Shown here: in pieces, positions 24,801 through 38,205 of the stretch
Layout: each line of letters begins with the position of its first letter
How positions within the stretch are numbered: the first letter of the stretch is position 1
DNA from: Glycine soja
Taxonomy: Eukaryota; Streptophyta; Magnoliopsida; Fabales; Fabaceae
Assembly: GCF_004193775.1 (NCBI RefSeq)
Contig: NC_041011.1
Location: 47,251,167 to 47,315,166 of the forward strand
Direction: 5' to 3'
Length of the DNA stretch: 64,000 bases
Made by a program: the position numbers and the translations under genes
The notes under the pieces: model-generated
Told to the model about the DNA's origin: nothing
Database searches by the model: none
What the model saw: the letters and a program-made list of their open reading frames with translations, nothing else

Positions 24801-25640
24801 TTGTGATTAAGGATAATTTTTAAAAGTGATTAAAGGATAAATTAAGAATGTAAATATATAAACAAAATGAAATAATTACCATTATTTAGTTATATATATA
24901 TATAATTCTTTCACAATTGAATTACGATAAAATGACTTAGGGAAGTTATGACATCACCTCGTTGAATACACCTATAGATTTTAGACCCTAAGTCATTGAT
25001 GAGGGACATATATTTACATGTTGCTGTGAGACTTAGCACAACAGTTTCGGACTTTCAGTTCCATAGTCGGCCATTAATTTCCATGAAGGCCCACTGATTC
25101 ACCTAACAAGACAACACTCACCCTATTTTGCTCCCTATGTATTATATATCCTTATAAATAAAATACATATAATGTTTCTCCTTTCTTTTTATTATTTGTT
25201 CAAGTCATTTTGGCCATACTCTTTTGGCTGGTTTCTATATACTATCACAAATTGTATGACTCAGAACACTGAAGAACACCTTTCCCTCCCCCGAGGACCC
25301 GTTCCAAGGTCTCATAAAGGAATTTTCCTAGTCTCTTATAATTTTTAATTGAGTAAAAAAGTACTACTATTGCTTCATGTTGTCTCATTTATTGCTACAA
25401 GCCACCAAAAGCCTAACACAAATATCACCTCCAACAGCCAAATCTTAAAGCACATGACATAGCATTTACTCCCCCCATGTTTCCGCACACACCGGCCTCG
25501 TTCGTTCTTCATTGTAATATTGGTAGTACCATTTCCTCTCTTTCACATATACTTCACAAACAAGCCACTCTTGGCACTACAGACACCCCATGATTAAATT
25601 CCTTTCATTTATTAAGAATGTGTGAAACTCAAACCATCTT
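21830..25640. other. AT-rich intergenic DNA, no gene seen
   Basis: No gene is supported. A purine-rich tract at 22165-22290 (AAGGAGGAGG, GGGAGGAGGGG) and poly-A/T tracts are present. Short open frames at 22679-23257 and 24242-24502 show no motif and no codon-like composition. The 25500-25780 part is pyrimidine-rich and probably holds the promoter and leader of the following gene. Confidence 0.55.
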
Positions 25641-25780
25641 ATAGCATTTCCTCCCTTTTCTGTTTCAACATATCTCCCCCTTCAACGACTTAACCCTTTG
25701 TCTCTCTCTCATTCACTCTTTTTCTTTCCTTTCTGAGATTCTCTTGCCATAAAAGAAGGTGAATTCTTTAAACTCCCTTA

Positions 25781-26014
25781 ATGGATAGAAGATACCTCAA
25801 CTTGGTTCTAGTGTTAATACTTTGGTTGATATATTTTGTTGGCCATAGCTATGGTGCTAGACACTCTCATCAAGTTTTCAAAGTGCAGCCCAAGGGTGAG
25901 GCTTTTCCTCCAAGCTTCTTTGGTTTCTTGCCAAAAGCAATGCCAATACCTCCTTCAGGGCCTTCAAGGAAACACAACGGCATTGGTTTACAAAGCTCAA
26001 ATGGGGAACCATAG
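25781..26014 (+). CDS. IDA: IDA-like (INFLORESCENCE DEFICIENT IN ABSCISSION) prepropeptide
   Basis: Intronless 77-aa secreted peptide precursor. Residues 1-25 form a signal peptide (hydrophobic core LNLVLVLILWLIYFVG, probable cleavage near SYG-A). A variable linker follows, and the C-terminal EPIP region reads FFGFLPKAMPIPPSGPSRKHN, split here as FGFLPKAM and PIPPSGPSRKHN at about 55-66, followed by GIGLQSS. The family's mature dodecamer is PIPPSAPSKRHN with a hydroxylated central proline. It is perceived by HAESA/HSL receptor kinases with SERK co-receptors and drives cell separation in organ abscission and lateral root emergence. Here position 6 is Gly and the K-R pair is swapped to R-K, both conservative changes; the essential Pro-7 and the HN end are kept. 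A CT-rich leader precedes the ATG. Upstream and downstream sequence has no partner gene. Confidence 0.95.
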   Translation: MDRRYLNLVLVLILWLIYFVGHSYGARHSHQVFKVQPKGEAFPPSFFGFLPKAMPIPPSGPSRKHNGIGLQSSNGEP

Positions 26015-26424
26015 AGGGATATGATTGAATATGTATCTCATATTCATTCCTTCCCCACCTTTGAATCTCTTGACAAAAAAAAATCTAAGGGTAATGTATA
26101 TGATGCCTTAATTATTTGTATTTTGTCTTCACCTTTTTGGTTTTTTTGTTGTTGTTTTGCTTCCCTCTTTTCTGGTTATTATTTTTAAGATCATTTTCAA
26201 GGGACAAACCGTTTCAAAATGAGCTGTTAAAGGGTATATGTAGATTATTTATTATTATTATTAGCTTCTTCACATATGTGAAGGATATATGTATATCTGG
26301 ACAAGCTTTAGCTAGCTTTCCTACAGCTTTGTGATGGAACCCCTGAGGGTTCAAAGAAAGGAATGTTTTGTGACTTGGCTTAAAGATAAAAGGTGTTGTA
26401 CTTGAAAGCAAAGAGAAAAAAGGT

Positions 26425-26495
26425 GACAAACCTCTGAAAGTTGATGTGTATCTACTTGATGACAAACCTTGCAAAGTTGATGTGTATCTACTTCT
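26425..26495. repeat. 36-bp tandem direct repeat, two units
   Basis: Units starting GACAAACC at 26425 and 26461 share AAAGTTGATGTGTATCTACT. The repeat lies about 400 bp downstream of the IDA-like stop codon, in or beyond its 3' flank. The antisense frame 26351-26677, with repeated VDTHQL, reflects this repeat and is not a supported gene. Confidence 0.85.
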
Positions 26496-26499
26496 TCTG

Positions 26500-29400
26500 C
26501 TTCTGTTTCTTTCAAGTAAGCTTTTGGTTTGGTAAATACATGCAAGCTGGCAAAGTATGCTAGATTAATATTTAGAAAAGTGGAACTTTCAATGAATGTT
26601 GTTGACATGTATGTTAGATTAAGATTTAGAAAAGAAGTTGCATTATTATTGATTCTTGTGGTGGCTATAAAAACCATGCTTGTGTTCTTCTAAACTTGGA
26701 AGTTCTTTCTCTGAAATCTGGAATTTCTATGCGTGCAAAAACTGATAAAGGGTAGTAACTGTAGCTAAGAGTGACCATACATTCTCATAAACTTTCGGGA
26801 AGTGACGTGAGAATCGTCCATTGTTGCGTTTTGATTTGATTTTAGTTATTAACTAATAAATGTTCGTACGAGGACTTGATTTCCTAGCCATTCATCAATC
26901 ATCATTTTACGTGTGATTTGTGTCATTTTGCTCGTTTAGTTATTTAAGGATAATCTAAAACAAATCAAGGATAATTTAGAGTTTATTTTATTTATAATAA
27001 TAACTTCTTTTTTTCAGTTTTTTCGAGTTGATGAATAGAAAATGGCGTTACAAAGAGTTTTTATGTTAAAAGTAATTTCGTAATCTTATGTACTACAAGC
27101 CACAAAGGTTTTAGGAGGATGAAAAATTCTACGATGATGAATTTAATGATGGAATTCTACACAACTAAATGTAATTATGTATAATTAAGTTCGTGTCTAC
27201 AACAGTTGAAAAATCGTAATTGCAAATATTTATAGGACAAAACAAAATAGATGACACGTTCAAATTAATCACAAGAGTAAAGTGACTTGTGTTTTGTTCA
27301 CATTTTCTCAAGTTAAAAGACAATTGAAAATTAAATTAGCATCTCAAAATGCTAATTGTTTTTGGGTGGGTAAGCTGTTTCTAATCATGTCAAATCATCT
27401 TTCGTGATTTCAGACCTAGCTTTGAAGCCATGTGAAACCCATTAATTATAATGGTCAATTTCAAAGAGCAAATGCAAAGGACGGCTAGTCAAATTTTGAA
27501 CTTTTGTCGTAAAAAGAAACTGTGTCGACTTTTTTTGTTTTATCATAATTACATTAATTCTGGAATAATTAAGAGAACTATCATAAAAAATATTAGAAAA
27601 TATAAAACGATTCATGTTTCAATTGTTTGAATGTATTTAAGTCAAAAGTGGTTAATCAATATTAAACTTTATAGACAGAGATAAATTTCCAGTGGGTTTG
27701 GTTAAACAAAGAAGGCTTTTCTTCTCAAATTTCAGCAAAGGTGGTAAGTAGTAACTTCCACTGAAAGGAGTGACTTGGCTATTTAATTTGGTGAACATGT
27801 AAAAACTAGTTTCATTGTCGGTGCCAATACAGGACTTTTAAGGTTCTTTATTTATATACGAAGTAAGATGACACTACCTTCCTTTTAAGATATTAATACA
27901 AGGATTTTATAACTAGTAACTTATTGATATATTTGATACATTATCTTAAAAAATTAATTAAAAGCTATAAGATAGTAGTTGGAAAAAGTAAAAAATTACC
28001 TTATCAAATTATTTTATCAATTTCTATTTATAAGACTTAAATTTAAAATAATATTTTTTTATAAGATTCAATCTATAATATTTTATATTAATTATTTTTA
28101 GACTAAAAATATTCTTTATTAAAAGAAGTATTTTTCATCCAAAAAAGAGAGAAGTATTAATGATAATAATAATTTTTAAAAAATTATAAATTTAAGACAA
28201 ATTTATATCAATCAACTAAACTAGTCATTTTTTTTAATTTTGACGAACTAGGTAATTGAGTCTTATACATAAGAACAAAAAGAATATAAGTGTTTGATAA
28301 AATTAATTATTAAAATAATTAAAAATATAAAATATAAAAAAAAATTATGATTTATTTAAAAAGAATCATCTGAAGATTTAATAAATATATTAAAGAAAAA
28401 AATTAAAGAAAATATAAAAAATTAAAAGTTAATGTTTTAAAGAGTTATTTTAAGTAATATTTAAAAAAAACGCTAAAATTTATCAATAAAAACTTATTTA
28501 TTGTATAATCAAATAAATTTTTCAACTCCCAGGTAAAATTAAAAATTAACTTAAATATTTGCCCTATATACCCTATACCTATCCTATATTATTTAATTGT
28601 CACTTTACGTACGTTTATATGTATAGCCTAGCCTAATTTTGAGAAGCTTTATTGAATTCCCTATCTATACCAGCGAGTTATTCGAATCAACCATACACCT
28701 AACCAAGACACCTAATAGTCTTCTTTCCCTATTTTTTTTCTTGATTTTTTCATTTCTTCATTAAATATTAGAGTATTACGTATATTTTTTAGGTCAAGAT
28801 TTTTCCTGACTGCAATTGAACTAATCAGTTGACTTGATTCATCATAAAGGTGTCTCTTGTCTATTACAAAGTTCCTTTCTGAATCGTATGCCAAGAGATG
28901 ACAAAGAATGCATGATCATATTAAATGAGAAAATGTGCAGCTTTGTAGAAAAGTTTTGTTGTGTTGCTTATGTCTATATGTCGTAGCTCTTTTTCACGTA
29001 TATTCTAAGTGCATTGCCAACCAATCAGGACCATTTCTACCTCAATCTATCTCATTTTATTCTCTATCAATTATCAATTAAATGTTCAAGGTGCACTTAA
29101 CTTGACTGGTTCTACTATTATGTGTAAACTTGATGAAGCCATTGTTGCTTAATTAAATGGTTGTATAAAGTGCTAGTTCAAGCCCACTTGAAAATAAAAA
29201 CTAAAGAAAGGCTCGATTGTAACGTTTCTTGTATGATGTAGGTAGTAAGCCAATGTTCCAAGCAGAAGAGACACAGTATAGTTCTCTGAAGATTTCATAT
29301 CGCCATGAACGATGCATTAAGAAATTATATCTGCTATAAAGTTGTTATCGAAGAGGATTTCACACCTCATTAATATATCTTTCTAGCATTAATCCTTTTT

Positions 29401-30230
29401 ATTTGGTGACTTGCATTAATGCTTTTTATAAAGAGTACACAACTAGTTTGTATTCGAATCCGAAAGAAAATGGAAACACTTGATCTAGAAAACAACTAAA
29501 TCAACGGGGTGTACGTCAGTACGTGTGTGTGTTTTTTATTATAAAAAAAACAAAAAAAAAACTGTGTAATAGTCACAATTTCAGATTTCACATGTGATAC
29601 AATAGGGGAAGTAATACTTTTTCAAAGTCAAAACAAACCTATGAACCAATCTTACATGTTGCAGGCGTTGGATTTGAAAGGTAGCGAGCCTTTAATTAAT
29701 TGGTAGAGACTGGCTACTTGATATTAAGTGTTAAAGTTGACGGAATGATAGTATTTAATGAATTTAATTAGAACATGTTGACGGTATAAATTTTTTTTAC
29801 ATTAAATTATACCTTAAAAGGGGAGCATACCCTCTACTGAGAAAAAAAAAAATGATCATTTGCAGTGTTATAATCTCACCATTGATTCTTCCAAGCTTTC
29901 ATTTTATAATGAAAAATACTGTATTAATAAAATTAAATGATGCATGAAAATTAAACCTATATTTAATGAATTTTATAATTATTAAAATATATTTAAATTA
30001 ATGTTTTTTTAGAAATACATCGAGTTTACGAAATTCATAGGATTTTAAAATTTATAATATATTTTAAAAAATAAGTAAATTTTAACATAGTTAGCTCTGG
30101 GCATCTAGAATGTTTCGAAGTGATGACATAGTTAATTCAACTAAACTTTTGGCATGTACTTATAAAATTGATTGTATACCCTAACAAAGCAGCTTCCATT
30201 ACCATCGGAAACCTTTTTTTGATGAACTGA
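26500..30230. other. AT-rich intergenic DNA, no gene seen
   Basis: Only short AT-rich frames. Dense A/T tracts fill 27880-28560. Nothing resembles a protein domain, a tRNA or a transposon terminus that I could support. Confidence 0.55.
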
Positions 30231-30701
30231 TGATAGCTACAAGTGCTTGCATAACTGGGAAACCTTTTTTTTGTTCAACCAATTGTGCAACATCGAGTAC
30301 AAACTGTACTCCCTGTAGTAATAATTAAATAATAATTTACAACAAATATCACCACGCATACATTTTATTCCCGAGGTATACATATTGAGGTAAGAAAAAA
30401 GGTGCAACGGGGTAGGAAAAAACCAAGAAAATAGGAAGGTTATCTCAACGGATGATTTTATGTACACTACAATACAACAGATATGTAAAGGGCACCTGCC
30501 CAAATAAAATGGAAGACATTTAACTTAAGAAGAAGAAAAAAAGGGTGAGGGAACAAAAAGATTGGAGAGAGAAAAAGGATAGACAATAAAACTCAAAAAG
30601 GGTGCCTGGTTCCTTCATATTGATTTTGTTGATTTCCTACAAAGCTCACTGCAACAAAAAGTGTGTTAATGGAGAACTTCCCTCCATCTACTTCCCTAAG
30701 A

Positions 30702-33700
30702 TTATAAAACAGGTGAACCAGCACCCTCTGTCCTACGTGCCGCTTGGCCGGAAGACTTGTCCGTGCTTCGAACATTGTACCTTTCGTATACCCTATCGCG
30801 GTTCTCCGACCACCAAGTCTCTGCTTGGTGCTCTCCAAATCTTCGCCGGCTGCACACACCCACCACCAAACATATTACACATGCAAGATAATTTAATTTA
30901 AGCTTCTTAGTTCAAAGTGGCAATAATAATGTATTGAGTTTAAGGAGCCAGAAATCAGCCCAACCAATATTATTGACCTAGTGAAAGATATCCACATGCA
31001 CTCATGCAGAGTTGGCATGACAAATAGAATTATTTAAGAACAAGCACCACACTAAAAATTATCACTGCTATACTAATGGAGGCTATCTACAGTTGGCATT
31101 CATATATAATGGTAGAAACATATAATCATAACCGGGAAAAAAAGGAAAATTCCTTTTATTACCTGAATCGCACTCGCTTCAGATCTCTTGTTCCATCACC
31201 CAAGGCGACCAGTGTAATGTAGACACCAGGTTCATATTGTTCAATCCATTCTGCCTCAACTTGATTACTATTAGCAGGCACTATGGTGTTTCTTGATCTC
31301 AAACCACTCTCATCATCTTGGAAATCTCCAGAATCCCTACCATCAACCATATCTGACACAGTACTGCTGCTTGGCTGAATCATGCTGCTGCCATTTGGCA
31401 ATTTAACATTCGGGTAATCATCTGTCCCATTAGAGGTTACAGATCCCCGGTTTTGCAGGTAAAGATTAGCTCCATAGCTTCCAGGCAAAGTGCCCTCGGT
31501 TCTATTCAATAGGGATGATTCAAGTCCTATGGAAGCCAAACTAGAGCCACTGATGGACTCTGCCCTGGTGTGACGTTCACCGTTTAATTCTGGATAGTGG
31601 ATGCCATTTGGCTCCAGACCATTTGGCAGGTAAGCTGGTCTGATGTTTTCAGCATCATAAGCACCGGGAGGAAGCCTCTCAGCCAGATCTTTGAGCTGAA
31701 ACAATGTGGAAGGCCAATAAGCATTAGCATAGAACAGTAATACTATAAGGAAGAAGGAACGGAAATGTAGGGACTTTAAAGAAGACAAGGGTAAACAGTA
31801 TTCAGTTGACTCAGACCCGAGGGAGTATGCTACTCCCTAGTCGCTCCTCCCACCAAATGAAATAGTGTAATGTATAATATAATAAAGAAACCAAAAATCA
31901 AAAACTGAAACAATTAGTAGAAAGAGAAGGGAGAAAAAGACACTCCTCAATTCTAGAATCTAGATATCTTGTTACAACTTACAACTTGAATTTACGTAGC
32001 AGATTCCATTATGATGGATGGTTTAATCTAGGTATTCATTTTATTCAATGAAAATAAGAAAGAAAGAAAAAACACTATTCCATAAAGCTACAGCCTACAA
32101 ACATAAATCAACAAAGGCACATGAAAATAAACTTTCAAAAATCATCAGACTCCGAGTAAATTCACCAAACATTCAACCTGTGCTGTAAGTGACTTTATAA
32201 CTTCCTTTGCAGCCTTAGATTTGGCAGATTCCTCGGCAGCCAGTGCCATAGCTTCCTGAGTCTTTTTTGTTGACCTTTGAAGCTCCAATTCTTGCAGTTC
32301 ACATCTCTGTCTCAGGGTCTCAACCTAACAAGTAAAGACATATATAAGCATCATAAAGACATCAAATTATAATGCCTGAGTTTTACATAGTTTATTTGCC
32401 AGACTCAAACCTCTAGCAGGGAAGAAATTTAAAAAGGAGGAAAGCTATGCTATCAATGCAGCTAACTTCAGCTACTTGATTGACATAGTTTATTTGCCAG
32501 ACTCAAACCTCTAGAAGGAAAGAAATTTTAAAAGGAGGAAAGCTATGCTATCAATGCAGCTAACTTCAGCTAATTGATTGACATAGTTTATTTGCCAGAC
32601 TCAAACCTCTAGCAGGGAAGAAATTTAAAAAGGAGGAAAGATATGCTATCAATGCAGCTAACTTCTGCTACTTCATTGACATGTGAGAAATGGGGGAAGA
32701 ATAATATACCTGACCGCGTAACTTCAACACTTCCTGATTCAAAAGTTCGTTTGTTTTCTTCAAACTATCAGTAATACTTTTAGAGAAGGAAAGTCCCGAT
32801 GTTGTTGGAATAGGTGTAGCTGAACGAGGCGGGCTTGGTCTTCTAGAGAAAGGGGATACAGACCTGGAACTCACTCCAGATGGTGTCAGAACAGGTCTTG
32901 GAGCTGTTCGCTTCAAATCAATAGCAGTAGACAAGACAACATCTTTGAGCTGTAGCAAAGATTGTGGTTGTGAGGTGCGAACCAGAGAGAATGTATCAGC
33001 CTTCTTCCCCTGTTTGGCTGCTGCCTTACTATCAAGCTGCTTTATCAAATCCATATTAGAAGGGACTGCTGTCTTGGTCAATCTTAGCTCAGACTTCTCT
33101 AATCTGTCCTTGTTTTCACCTGACAAACGAGGCATAGCATTCCTCCGATTATTATTGCCCGATTCTGCAACCTTGATTAATTTTACGAAACAAGAATCAC
33201 AAACACGATAGGGCTTCCCAGGATTAGGAGCAAGGGAAGCTCTTAATGCTTTCCTAGAACTACATGAATGACAGTGCACGAGTCCACAATTATAACAGTT
33301 GTGTCTCTTTCTAGTGAACCCAAATGCCTGTCTACAAGCAGAGCACTGAGACTGCTCAGCACCGGATACCCACTTATGAAGGCATATGGCGGCAGAGTAG
33401 TTCGAACCACATGCGATATATTTCACATGTCTATCTTTCAAGGCTTCAACTAAAGTCGGTGTTTTTCGATCTTCAACATCTCCATGACCCAATCTCCCAT
33501 TTGCACCCTTCCCCCAAGTGTAAACTTCATTTTTGGAAGTTAAAACAGCAACATGATAAGCCCCACATGCAATTTCTTCAACGGATTCTCCTGCAAGCTT
33601 GTCTTTAACCAAACATGGCACCTTTCCATCGGACTGGGGATTCCCAAGCTGACCATAAACAGAGCTTCCCATTGTAAAAACTTCTCCGGATGTTGTCAGG

Positions 33701-36700
33701 CCTACTGTCAAACTGTGCCCGCAAGCAATTCTATGAAAATTGGAATCAATAAGTAAAGATACACAAGTTGGTTCAAGCCGGGCATCCTTGTCTCCGTGTC
33801 CAAGGCGATTTTTATCTCCATCGCCCCATGTAAACAATTTATCTGATGATACACTAGCACTTGATTGTGTCACAATAACCTCTACAACAGCTGCAGTATG
33901 CCAAACTCCACAAGCAACAGCTATTGTCCTCAACCCAGATAAGGATTCTACTTCTCTAGGATATGAAACATTTTCCCTATCTCCATGGCCTAGGACACCA
34001 AATGTTCCATCACCAAATGTGAAGAGCTGCCCAGTTGAAGTTATCAAGGCTGTGTGCCACGGACCACAAGTGACTAAAGCAACTTGAAGCCCCTCTAGTG
34101 GACCTGCAATTCTCTTCGGTATCCAATGACTAACATCAGTGCCATGACCAAGAAGCCCGGCATTATGAGTACCATCACCCCATGTATATAGTTCCCCAGC
34201 CATTGTAACAGCACAGGTATGGAACTCCCCACAGGCAACAAAATCAACAGTTGTGGAAGCCATTGCTTCAACTAGACGAGGTTGAATCACATTCTTCCCA
34301 ACACCATGGCCAAGGCGTCCTCCAGACTCTTCACCCCATGTAAAAAGTTCACCTTGCCTTGTGACAAGAGCAGCATGTTTAACACCACATGCTATTTGAA
34401 GCACATCTAAAACCACATTGGACTCCAGTGGCCTGGGGAGGAGAATATCTGTCCTTGGGCTAAAATAACTAGCACTTTTCTCAGCACCAACTTTCACAAC
34501 ATTCTCACAGATAACCTCCCCCCATATGTATACATCCCCAAGAGCATCATAATCATCGGGTGCAGACCCATGACTGGATGTGCTGGGGGCACTTGAGACA
34601 CTAACACGAAAAACATCTGAACTAGATCCTTTCACTTGCATATTTGATGGGTTTGATGGTGCATGTGACCTTTCAATATTTAAGGTACTCTCAAAGTAAA
34701 AGGATTGTGGAGAAGTATTTGCCAGACTAACAGAAACGTCAGGAGAACTGATGTCACGTGAAACACTAGCTGAACTTTCACTAGGACTATTTGATGTCAA
34801 GTCTCTACTGTCCTGAAAGTGATTGAGCCAGAAAGCATTACATGCAATTGTCCATGTATTTTATCATTGAAACTATTATGCAGCGTAATAGCAAAGCATG
34901 AGGAGAAATAGAGAAATATTGGAAAACTTATTATATTTCAGTCCATAATTTCCAAATCCAAATAAATAACATCACCATAGTAAAATTAAAGTTGGCAAAT
35001 ACCACAATCAACTAATCCTAAATTGTGTCCAAAGAGCATGAGTGAGTGGCACTTTGTTTTAAAAAACTGCAGAATAAATACTTCCAGGATAAGGGCTAAT
35101 CCATAAAATAAAGATTAGCTTTCCTCCTCAGAGGAAAGAATTATTACTCTTCTTATGAAGCAAAAAACCAATGAGTTCTCCCTATCACGATTCATCCAAA
35201 ACATTTATTTTAATGAAAATGATAAAAAAAACACCCCTACCGGCTCAAGAGTAAGATCTATCATCTTTCTCAGTCTCTAATCTCTATACATCATGATACA
35301 AGAAGCATAGCACAAGTAAAATGATAACTACAAAGACAAAAAGTAGGTGTTTTTACATCAAGATATAGGCCTCCATCACTCCATCCATCAATTTTGGAAC
35401 GCCCACCTTGACCGGAAGATATCAGTGCCTTGAGACCAGCAATCCACACTTCTGCCTCAACTTTATCCTTGCAAATCTGAAACATAACACAAATCATTAT
35501 ATAATAATGAAAACTGCAGAAAATAGAAACAAAATAATGATGTAGTAGTTATACAGGGAATTTCAGAATTCATCACCAACCAAATCAAGGGATCGCTTCC
35601 CGTTGTTATAAATAAGTGAAAAAGATAGATAGTCCTTCTCAGGACACAGATATCGTTGGAAAACAGCCTGACAGAAGACAAGGCAAATTAATCATATAGA
35701 AGAGAAGGAACAGTTTATATATCAGTTTTTATTTCTAGAATCATTTAGCTAATCACAAGGAATGCTAAGGCATTAGAATGATATAAAACAGTAGAGTAGA
35801 AATCTCACAGTTCTTTGTCCAGGAATAATTCTTGAGACAGAAGATAGCTTCAGATTTCTTTCTCCACTACTGGATATCCAGATTAAAGACAATTCATCCT
35901 GTGGTTTTCAAATATTCTAATGAGTACAATTAGAAATAACTCAATCTAACAAGTGTCAAAGTCCAAGGCTATGATATACATGACTGTTAAGTGTATAGTC
36001 TATAACCAAGGAAGCAACAGAAAATAAGCATTCCTATTAACAATCATGAATAAGACTGTAAAAGCATAGATCAAACTAAGAAACATAAGTACCCAACATT
36101 AAAGCGACAAAATGACTATTGATTAGCATCAAACAAAAAGATTTGAAGCTTTACTCATGTGCAGTTAACACTGATTACCTCAACCAATTATACCAAACCC
36201 AGAATGTGGCATCAAAAAACAAAAAGCTGCCTTGTACCCCGTAAGCTCTTGAACCCAATACTTAAGAAACCAAAAAGTATGTGCTAAATTACCAATTTGT
36301 GGAATAGTAATTAGTAATAATAAACAATGACTCGCATGCAACCTTCCCCTGAGAAGCAGTGATGACTGAAGAACCAAAGAAATCCACATACTAACCCAGG
36401 ATTCAGGAAAGTATTGATTTTAGCTAAGAAGCGAATCCTTTCCTTTTATATGGCATACTAGTAAAACTAAAATGCATCAAGTTGAATCCACTCTATTATG
36501 ATGCAGCAAACAAGGCTAGTACCCAAAAAATACATTAGTTAGTAGGAAATTACAACTTAATAGTCACTCCCAGATGACATAATTTAGGACATGGAAACAC
36601 AAAGCACCACAGTCTGACAAACTTTAATCCTGTAGAAGAATGCATAGTTCCTTGTAAAGGCCAACTAACACAGATCTAGCTTCAATTGCATTCAATATCA

Positions 36701-38205
36701 TTAGTACAACAATAGCTTAACCATTATGTGGGGAAAACTACATGCATCAATGGACGTTATCGCGAACAAAAATTTCAAATAGTAAAGTTCTACTAAGCAA
36801 GACACATAAAATAGCTCAACCATGTAATAACAGGTGATATAAGTATTAACAGTACAAATTAACAGTCTGTTGATACAATATTTTTCATAAAACATCAGCT
36901 ACGATGCCAAAGCACATATGTTTCATAGAGTAATTTGAATTGAGCAAATATACAGTTGAGCAGAGTCCAACAAGAAAGTTAATGAAGGAAGAAATATAGA
37001 AAATCCACCAACACTTTCCTGAAAAGGATTTCATTTAACTTACATTGGAAAGTCTAAACGGACAAAACTTAGGTTTTCCCTTACGACCATATTTAAGTAG
37101 TTGAGCACCCTTTTTCAAAGCAATCAATGCCTGCAGAATGAAAAAGTAACATGGTAAACCCCAAGAAAGATTATACAGACAAACAATTATTTACATGAGA
37201 TGATAACTGAAGGAGTGGAGAAATAAGAAATGGCAGCGATCTAAGCCATCATGTAGTACAATATATAGCAAAATTTTCATACAAAATCCAGAAATGTTTT
37301 ACAACATTCAGTTTCTTAGAGAAGCATCTCTCGCTTCCCTATTAATATTTTGACCCAGATTGATGGTTTAAAAATATTGTACAGGCCACACAGATGATTT
37401 CGGGAACACAATCATTATTGTCCAAGCAATCAACATTAATCACATGCTAAATTTCACTAGACAAACGCCAATTTAGCCATCTTCCATCTGGTTACTTCAG
37501 CCAATATTGCAACATAGATGCAATTTGATATTCTGTACCAAACAATCCAAGATATTTTCACAAGGTGCTGAATAGAAATCTTACCATTGAAAATTCTATC
37601 CTATTAGCACTTACCTCCTAGTAGTGCTAGCAATTTAAACTAAGTCAGCCACAATACCTCGCGTCCCATCAGTCCATTCCATTCAAACACAGACAAGCCT
37701 GCCCTATTTCCCCCCCTCAAAACACCCCATTCCAAGGCAGTTGATAAAGCAACAACTCACTAATCAACCAAACAAACCCCATTTAACCTCTTCAAAAGGA
37801 TCACAAACCCCAATTCACAACAAGAAGATGAAATTACTAATTAAAATCTCATCCTAATTCATCACCCCCATAACAAAATAGCCTCCATACATAAATTCAC
37901 TCACCATGTCTTCACTCATATACCCTCACATCCCTCAAATTTCCCAATAACTTTCCAACAAAGAAAAACGCACACACACACATAATCACTCTATCACGCA
38001 CTCACAAGCACCTGATCACAATCATAACATTCCAAAAAGGAGAAAAATAAACCTTCAACAACAAAAAAAAAAGTTCCAAAATTCAACCAAAAAATTTAAA
38101 GCGAGCATCAAAATTGAAGTCAAAAAACAAAACTTTGAGATTAAACAAGTAACTGACTTGGTCGATGTCACGGTCGGCATTCCTGTAGCTAACAAGATCT
38201 GCCAT
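30702..38205 (-). CDS. PRAF1: PRAF1-type protein: PH, RCC1 repeats, FYVE and BRX domains
   Basis: Predicted 1120 aa in nine coding exons: 38158-38205, 37044-37130, 35809-35898, 35581-35667, 35357-35476, 32710-34812, 32178-32324, 31163-31695 and 30702-30849. It starts [16 protein letters not shown] and ends GSPVL. Domains in order: PH (about 10-135); Ser-rich linker; seven-bladed RCC1-type propeller (about 236-623, repeated TWGxGxxGxLGHG); FYVE zinc finger (about 624-693, with [10 protein letters not shown] in place of the usual R+HHCRxCG); Ser/Pro-rich linker; coiled coil (about 823-895); BRX domain near 1040-1095 ([19 protein letters not shown]...[10 protein letters not shown]). Length and order match Arabidopsis PRAF1 and relatives. 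Family members bind phosphoinositides and have Rab/ARF exchange-factor-like RCC1 domains; the BRX domain mediates partner binding, and plasma-membrane or endomembrane action is inferred. The N-terminal domain is spread over small exons, while one 2.1-kb exon holds RCC1 plus FYVE. Confidence 0.96.
32385..32680. repeat. Three-unit 98-bp minisatellite filling PRAF1 intron 6
   Basis: Units begin ACATAGTTTATTTGCCAGAC at 32385, 32483 and 32581. Each contains CTCTAGCAGGGAAGAAATTT or a close variant and GCTATCAATGCAGCTAACTT. They differ at only a few bases. The host intron is 32325-32709, so the array makes up about three quarters of it. Confidence 0.95.

Noticed and set aside
26214..26677. Antisense frames downstream of the IDA-like gene
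   Set aside because: Composition and the repeated VDTHQL come from the 36-bp tandem repeat; no family likeness.
30593..30859. Minus-strand 88-codon frame starting [17 protein letters not shown]
   Set aside because: Wrong-frame reading of the last PRAF1 exon; the correct frame gives the BRX-domain end [10 protein letters not shown].
33268..34087. Plus-strand frames within the PRAF1 RCC1-FYVE exon
   Set aside because: Antisense shadows of the strongly conserved RCC1 and FYVE coding sequence.
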